From Clostridia bacterium (lineage in GTDB: Bacteria; Bacillota_A; Clostridia; Oscillospirales; Acutalibacteraceae), in contig JAFTLL010000012.1 of assembly GCA_017456015.1 (NCBI GenBank), positions 1 to 12,082 of the forward strand: a DNA stretch of 12,082 bases. Reading direction: 5' to 3'. Positions 8,444 to 12,082 of the stretch are shown here, one piece after another (position 1 is the first letter of the stretch; every line of letters begins with the position of its first letter). A model generated the notes under the pieces. The model made no database searches and had not been told where the DNA came from. It was given only the letters and a program-made list of their open reading frames with translations. Made by a program: the position numbers and the translations under genes.

Positions 8444-8478
8444 AAAAACATCGCCGCCGATACAATAATATTTTAACC

Positions 8479-9660
8479 TTAAAGGCCCATTTCCGCTTTT
8501 ACCTGTTTAAAGCAGTCCACAATGAAGAGAATATCTTGTTCGCTTAATGCGGCCGACATCTGGGTTCTGATTCTGGCCTTACCGCGAGGCACGACGGGAT
8601 AGGAAAAAGCGACAACATAAACGCCCTTGTCCATCATTCGTTTTGCCATTTCTACTGCTTTATGTTCGTCGTACAACATGATGGGGATAATCGGGGTTCC
8701 TGCGTCAATGACATCCAACCCGATTTCTTTAATTTTCTCTGCAAACAGCTTTGTGTTGCTAAAAAGTTTTTCACGAATCGATAAATCTTTTTCCAGCATT
8801 TCCAAAACCCGAATTGAACCGGCGGTTACTGCCGGTGCTAAGGTGTTGGAGAAAAGGTAGGGACGTGAGCGCTGGCGCAGCAAATCAATAATTTCGCTTC
8901 TGCCCGAAGTAAAGCCGCCCGAAGCGCCTCCCAAAGCCTTACCGAAGGTTCCGGTGATGATATCTACTCTACCGCTGACACCGCAATATTCCGGTGTCCC
9001 TCGTCCCGTATCACCCATAAAACCGACAGCATGACTGTCGTCAACCATGACGAGTGCGTCATACTCCTCAGCCAAATCACAAATGCCTTGCAGGTTTGCC
9101 ACAATTCCGTCCATGGAAAAGACGCCGTCCGTAGCAATAAGCTTTATGCGGCAATCCTTTGCTTCTTCAAGCTTGGCGCGCAAATCTTCCATATTGTTGT
9201 TTTTATAACGGAATCTTTTTGCCTTGCAAAGCCGCACGCCATCGATAATACTCGCGTGATTTAATTCATCGCTTATAACAGCATCTTCTTCTGTAAGCAG
9301 GGTTTCAAAGAGACCTCCGTTTGCATCAAAACAGGAAGAATATAAAATGGTATCCTCTGTATTTAAAAATTCACTTAATTTTTTTTCTAATTTTTTATGT
9401 AATTCCTGTGTGCCGCATATAAATCTTACAGAGGAAAGACCGTAACCGTAGGTTTCGTAACTGTCTTTTGCGGCAGCGATAACATCGGGATTGTTGCCCA
9501 ATCCCAGATAGTTGTTTGCGCACATATTGATAACTTCTTTTCCGTCAGAAAGCTTTACCTTTGCTCCCTGCGGTGTTGTTATAATTTTTTCGTTTTTGGT
9601 AAGTCCGTCTTTTTCAATGGCTTCACAAGTTTCGCTAAAATATTTCAATGCACTTTTCAT
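8479..9660 (-). CDS. kbl: Glycine C-acetyltransferase (2-amino-3-ketobutyrate CoA ligase)
   Basis: A PLP enzyme of the alpha-oxoamine synthase family that cleaves 2-amino-3-ketobutyrate with CoA to glycine and acetyl-CoA, the second step of threonine degradation. At 393 residues it is of normal length. Visible are CANNYLGL (47-54), [14 protein letters not shown] (79-92), the ring-stacking His135 in [10 protein letters not shown], Asp207/His210 in [11 protein letters not shown], and the PLP-binding lysine Lys241 in [14 protein letters not shown]. Relatives such as BioF and HemA share the fold, but the directly upstream tdh fixes the assignment. The RBS AAGGGG overlaps the tdh stop codon, and 13 nt separate the two genes, so they are co-transcribed. 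The order tdh-kbl is the reverse of kbl-tdh in E. coli. Confidence 0.96.
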   Translation of the reverse strand: MKSALKYFSETCEAIEKDGLTKNEKIITTPQGAKVKLSDGKEVINMCANNYLGLGNNPDVIAAAKDSYETYGYGLSSVRFICGTQELHKKLEKKLSEFLNTEDTILYSSCFDANGGLFETLLTEEDAVISDELNHASIIDGVRLCKAKRFRYKNNNMEDLRAKLEEAKDCRIKLIATDGVFSMDGIVANLQGICDLAEEYDALVMVDDSHAVGFMGDTGRGTPEYCGVSGRVDIITGTFGKALGGASGGFTSGRSEIIDLLRQRSRPYLFSNTLAPAVTAGSIRVLEMLEKDLSIREKLFSNTKLFAEKIKEIGLDVIDAGTPIIPIMLYDEHKAVEMAKRMMDKGVYVVAFSYPVVPRGKARIRTQMSAALSEQDILFIVDCFKQVKAEMGL

Positions 9661-9673
9661 CTTTGTTTACCCC

Positions 9674-10708
9674 TTAATTTAAATTTGTCCAGTCAAGAAT
9701 GACTTTTCCGCATTTTCCGCTATTCATAGCTTCAAATCCCTTTTCATAATCCCGGACATCAAATCTGTGTGTGATGATTTTCGAAATATCGAGACCGCCT
9801 TGTAGCATGGCCGACATTTTATACCATGTTTCGTGCATTTGTCTGCCGTATATACCCTTGATAATCAATCCGTTAAATATAATTTTTGACCAGTCTATTT
9901 TCGTATCACTCTTCAAAAGACCGAGCAGAGCAATTCTGCCGCCGTGAACCATGCATTCTATCATTGAATTGAAAGCGATTTCACTGCCCGACATTTCAAG
10001 GCCGACGTCAAAGCCTTCCTTTATACCGATTTCATTCATAAAAGACGGTAAGTCTTTTTTACCGGTGTTAACAGTATATTGGATACCGAGCGATTTTGCA
10101 AGTTCCAGCCTTTCATCATTGATATCGGTAATAACGACATGCCGTGCACCTACAAATTTACAAACCGCTGCCGCCATAATTCCGATGGGACCGGCACCCG
10201 TAATAAGAACATCTTCGCCGGTAAGTTCAAAAGAAAGAGCGGTGTGCACTGCATTGCCAAATGGGTCAAATATAGCGTACATTTCTTCGGCAATATCCTT
10301 CTCACAGTGCCGAACGTTCTCCTGCGGTATAACAAGATACTGCGCAAAAGCACCGTCGCGGTTTACACCGACGCCAACCGTTTCTTTGCACAAATGCCCG
10401 TTTCCCGCTAAGCAGTTTCTGCATTTCCCACAAACAATATGGCCCTCTCCCGATACAATATCGCCAACCTTGCAATTTTTCACATTTGCACCGATGTCAA
10501 CAATTTCACCTACATATTCGTGCCCGATTACGCGAGGCGTCTGAATTGTCTTTTGCGACCATTCATCCCAGTTGTAAATATGCAAGTCGGTGCCGCAGAT
10601 GGCGGTTTTATGTATCTTGATTTTCACATCATTGTTTCCTACAATCGGCTCCGGAACGTCCTCAAACCATAAACCTTTTTGCGGAAATTTCTTAACAAGC
10701 GCTTTCAT
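9674..10708 (-). CDS. tdh: L-threonine 3-dehydrogenase
   Basis: A cytoplasmic zinc-dependent medium-chain dehydrogenase that oxidises L-threonine to 2-amino-3-ketobutyrate with NAD+. The 344 residues carry catalytic zinc ligands Cys38 ([15 protein letters not shown]), His63 and Glu64 (IGHEYVG). The structural zinc cysteines are Cys93, Cys96, Cys99 and Cys107. The NAD-binding loop is GAGPIG (171-176), with Asp195 at the end of the second strand, which favours NAD over NADP. These positions match E. coli Tdh, and the threonine-specific YNWDEWSQ loop separates it from sorbitol or butanediol dehydrogenases. The start has TAGGAG about 9 nt upstream. It leads the operon tdh-kbl-UPF0126-LysR and is divergent from an Ldh2-type gene. 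Its upstream region has an extended -10 promoter and a terminator-like hairpin. Confidence 0.96.
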   Translation of the reverse strand: MKALVKKFPQKGLWFEDVPEPIVGNNDVKIKIHKTAICGTDLHIYNWDEWSQKTIQTPRVIGHEYVGEIVDIGANVKNCKVGDIVSGEGHIVCGKCRNCLAGNGHLCKETVGVGVNRDGAFAQYLVIPQENVRHCEKDIAEEMYAIFDPFGNAVHTALSFELTGEDVLITGAGPIGIMAAAVCKFVGARHVVITDINDERLELAKSLGIQYTVNTGKKDLPSFMNEIGIKEGFDVGLEMSGSEIAFNSMIECMVHGGRIALLGLLKSDTKIDWSKIIFNGLIIKGIYGRQMHETWYKMSAMLQGGLDISKIITHRFDVRDYEKGFEAMNSGKCGKVILDWTNLN

Positions 10709-10752
10709 TGTTGCCCACTCCTACAAAAAAATCAAATTTATATGTTAATAAC

Positions 10753-10761
10753 ATTATATCA
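10753..10761 (-). promoter_or_regulatory. Extended -10 promoter element of tdh
   Basis: On the minus strand TGA-TATAAT (10761 down to 10753) is a perfect -10 hexamer with the extended TGn. No good -35 box lies 16-18 nt upstream, which suggests either an extended -10 promoter or one needing an activator such as the LysR protein. Start of transcription would be near 10746, about 38 nt before tdh. Confidence 0.6.
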
Positions 10762-10787
10762 TTACAACGCGCAAATTCGTTATATCA
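10754..10787. repeat. Direct repeat of octamer TGATATAA in the tdh promoter
   Basis: TTATATCA on the plus strand (TGATATAA on the minus strand) occurs at 10754-10761 and 10780-10787, 26 bp apart. The first copy overlaps the tdh -10 element. It could be a pair of regulator half-sites, or chance in an AT-rich region. Confidence 0.35.
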
Positions 10788-10807
10788 AAATTCTATCAAG
10801 AGCGTTC

Positions 10808-10843
10808 AAAAAACGGCAACTGCAAAAATTGCCGGCTTTCCGG
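10808..10843 (-). terminator. Terminator-like hairpin facing tdh, overlapping an alternative hairpin
   Basis: Read on the minus strand, CGGCAA/TTGCCG (10829-10834 with 10814-10819; 9-nt loop) is followed by T6 (10813-10808), the layout of an intrinsic terminator. Just before it CCGG-AAAG-CCGG (10843-10832) can form a 4-bp hairpin that uses three of the same bases, so the two are mutually exclusive. It lies about 100 nt upstream of tdh. It could be an attenuator if a promoter lies farther upstream, or a simple block to transcription coming from the divergent side. Confidence 0.45.
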
Positions 10844-10895
10844 TGCGCACGATGATAAAAATATAGATTTCAAGAAAAATAAATTTACTAAGGAC

Positions 10896-10924
10896 TTGTC
10901 AAAGTATGGATTTTGGTGTAAAAT
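10896..10924 (+). promoter_or_regulatory. Near-consensus promoter of the Ldh2-type gene
   Basis: The -35 box TTGTCA (10896-10901, 5 of 6) and the -10 box TAAAAT (10919-10924, 5 of 6) are exactly 17 nt apart. Start of transcription near 10931 leaves a leader of about 23 nt that carries only the RBS. An imperfect 12-bp palindrome, ACTT-GTCA-AAGT (10894-10905), overlaps the -35 box and could be an operator. Confidence 0.78.
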
Positions 10925-10940
10925 TATAGTAAAAAGTTGT

Positions 10941-10946
10941 GGGAGG
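10941..10946 (+). promoter_or_regulatory. Ribosome binding site deciding the Ldh2-type start
   Basis: GGGAGG lies 7 nt before the ATG at 10954. An in-frame GTG at 10939 would overlap this site and lies too close to the predicted transcript start, so 10954 is preferred. Confidence 0.8.
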
Positions 10947-10953
10947 AAAATGT

Positions 10954-12072
10954 ATGTATATAAGATACACCTATGAACAGTTAAAAAGATTCTGTTGTGA
11001 TGCTTTTGTGAAGTTCGGTTTTACGGGTGAGGAAGCAGAAAAAATTACCGACGTTTTGCTTTTGTCAGATGTTTACGGTATTGAGTCGCACGGTATGCAA
11101 AGACTTGTGCGCTACCATAAGGGAATAGAAAAGGGACTTATCCATGTTGATGCTAAGCCGGAGGTTGTTTTTGAAACACCCGTTTCGGCTGTTATTGACG
11201 GCCACGACGGTATGGGCCAGTTGATTTCTATTGAAGCGATGAATCTGGCGATAGAAAAGGCGAAAAAAAGCGGTATGGCGATTGTGAGCGTTAAAAACTC
11301 AAACCACTTCGGTATTGCAGGTTACTATGCAAAAATGGCTTGTGACCAAGGCCTGGTTGGTTTTGCAATGACCAATTCCGAAGCAATTATGGTGCCTACC
11401 TATGCGCGTAAAGCAATGCTTGGCTCCAATCCGATTGCAATTTCTATGCCGGCAGAGCCCTATCCCTTCTTCTTTGATTCTTCAACTACTGTTGTAACGC
11501 GCGGAAAGTTGGAAATTTACAATAAGCTTTCAAAACCGTTGCCGGATGGCTGGGCTTTGGATGAAAACGGTAAACCGTGTAGCAATGCTGACCGTGTGCT
11601 TAAAAATATTGTCGGCAAAAAAGGCGGCGGTATTGTGCCCCTGGGCGGTGACACCGAATTGCTGGGAAGCCATAAGGGTTATGGTTATGGTATGCTTTGC
11701 GAAATCTTTTGTTCGATTTTCTCCGGCGGTCTTACTTCTAACCATACGCATATTGGCGGTAAGGGCGGCACTTGTCATGGCTTTATGGCAATCGACCCAA
11801 AGGTTTTCGGCGATACAGATGCTTTAAAGGAACGCTTCTCGGTATTTTTGCAGGAGCTTCGCGATGCGCCTAAGGCTGAGGGTCAGGAGCGTATCTATAC
11901 ACACGGCGAAAAAGAAATCTTGGCTTATGCCGACCGTATGGAAAACGGTATAGATGTAAATATCAATACCGTTGCTGAGATGAAGGACTTATGCGATTAT
12001 CTGGGTCTTGATAGTGTAGAGTACTTAGGTGAAGTCGATTTTTCTTTGGCAAAACAAAGTTCTTACAAATAA
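10954..12072 (+). CDS. Ldh2/MDH2-family malate/lactate/ureidoglycolate-type dehydrogenase
   Basis: A 372-residue NAD(P)-dependent 2-hydroxyacid dehydrogenase of the Ldh2 family, which is unrelated in fold to classical L-lactate and malate dehydrogenases. Family motifs are ESHGMQRL (44-51, His46), the nucleotide-site stretch DGHDGMGQ (82-89), the catalytic-region NSNHFG (115-120, His118), GSNPIAI (157-163) and GSHKGYGYGM (238-247, Lys241). Length is typical. Members act on malate, L-lactate, sulfolactate, ureidoglycolate or diketogulonate, and the sequence alone does not choose among them. The gene is divergent from tdh and has its own promoter. The 10 bases after its stop include AAGGGG, so a downstream partner gene probably follows and would help define the substrate. 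The start was chosen by the GGGAGG spacing. Confidence 0.9.
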   Translation: MYIRYTYEQLKRFCCDAFVKFGFTGEEAEKITDVLLLSDVYGIESHGMQRLVRYHKGIEKGLIHVDAKPEVVFETPVSAVIDGHDGMGQLISIEAMNLAIEKAKKSGMAIVSVKNSNHFGIAGYYAKMACDQGLVGFAMTNSEAIMVPTYARKAMLGSNPIAISMPAEPYPFFFDSSTTVVTRGKLEIYNKLSKPLPDGWALDENGKPCSNADRVLKNIVGKKGGGIVPLGGDTELLGSHKGYGYGMLCEIFCSIFSGGLTSNHTHIGGKGGTCHGFMAIDPKVFGDTDALKERFSVFLQELRDAPKAEGQERIYTHGEKEILAYADRMENGIDVNINTVAEMKDLCDYLGLDSVEYLGEVDFSLAKQSSYK

Positions 12073-12076
12073 GGGG
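12071..12076 (+). promoter_or_regulatory. Ribosome binding site for a gene just beyond the window
   Basis: AAGGGG overlaps the stop codon of the Ldh2-type gene, exactly as the kbl RBS overlaps the tdh stop. No terminator is seen before the window ends, so the operon probably continues. Confidence 0.5.
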
Positions 12077-12082
12077 ATTTTC

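Noticed and set aside
9951..10544. 197-residue open frame antisense to tdh
   Set aside because: Opposite the fully conserved Tdh coding frame, low-complexity Ser/Thr/Pro-rich product, no ribosome binding site that stands out.
10709..10953. Glycine riboswitch or T-box before tdh
   Set aside because: I looked for the conserved cores on the minus strand and found neither. Only unassigned hairpins are present.

Overview
The window reads as an ordinary chromosomal stretch of a low-to-moderate GC Firmicute, most likely of class Clostridia. The evidence is the purine-rich ribosome binding sites (AAGGGG/GGAGG), compact operons closed by intrinsic terminators, consensus sigma-A-type promoters, and a MurK/MurQ-type pair of the clostridial kind. 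I see no rRNA, tRNA, CRISPR array, insertion sequence or phage gene. The assignment to genus is open.

Layout, plus strand, 1-4588: the 3' two thirds or so of tuf (EF-Tu) ends at a strong terminator. After a good promoter and a structured leader come an amino-sugar kinase of the BadF/NagK fold (probable murK) and murQ, with a 2-nt gap between them. Together they would phosphorylate cell-wall amino sugars and convert MurNAc-6-phosphate to GlcNAc-6-phosphate. A possible terminator and a separate promoter precede an APC-family amino acid permease, which ends in an 18-bp perfect hairpin.

Minus strand, 4590-10708: two blocks. The first is a MATE transporter followed by a small YczE/YitT-like membrane protein. 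The second is tdh, kbl, a UPF0126/TRIC-family membrane protein and a LysR-type regulator. All four are codirectional with gaps of 13, 35 and 21 nt, and the block closes with a 12-bp terminator. Tdh and Kbl degrade threonine to glycine plus acetyl-CoA. UPF0126 proteins have been linked to glycine transport, so this looks like a threonine/glycine module with its own transporter and regulator.

Plus strand, 10954-12072: divergent from tdh is an Ldh2-type (malate/lactate/ureidoglycolate) dehydrogenase with a near-consensus promoter. A ribosome binding site just after its stop suggests a further gene beyond the window. The shared tdh/Ldh2 intergenic region is the richest in unexplained signals: a terminator-like hairpin oriented toward tdh and overlapping an alternative hairpin, a repeated TGATATAA octamer, and a small palindrome on the Ldh2 -35 box. 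I found no convincing wholly new system. The best leads are the glycine-transport link and the possible attenuator ahead of tdh.
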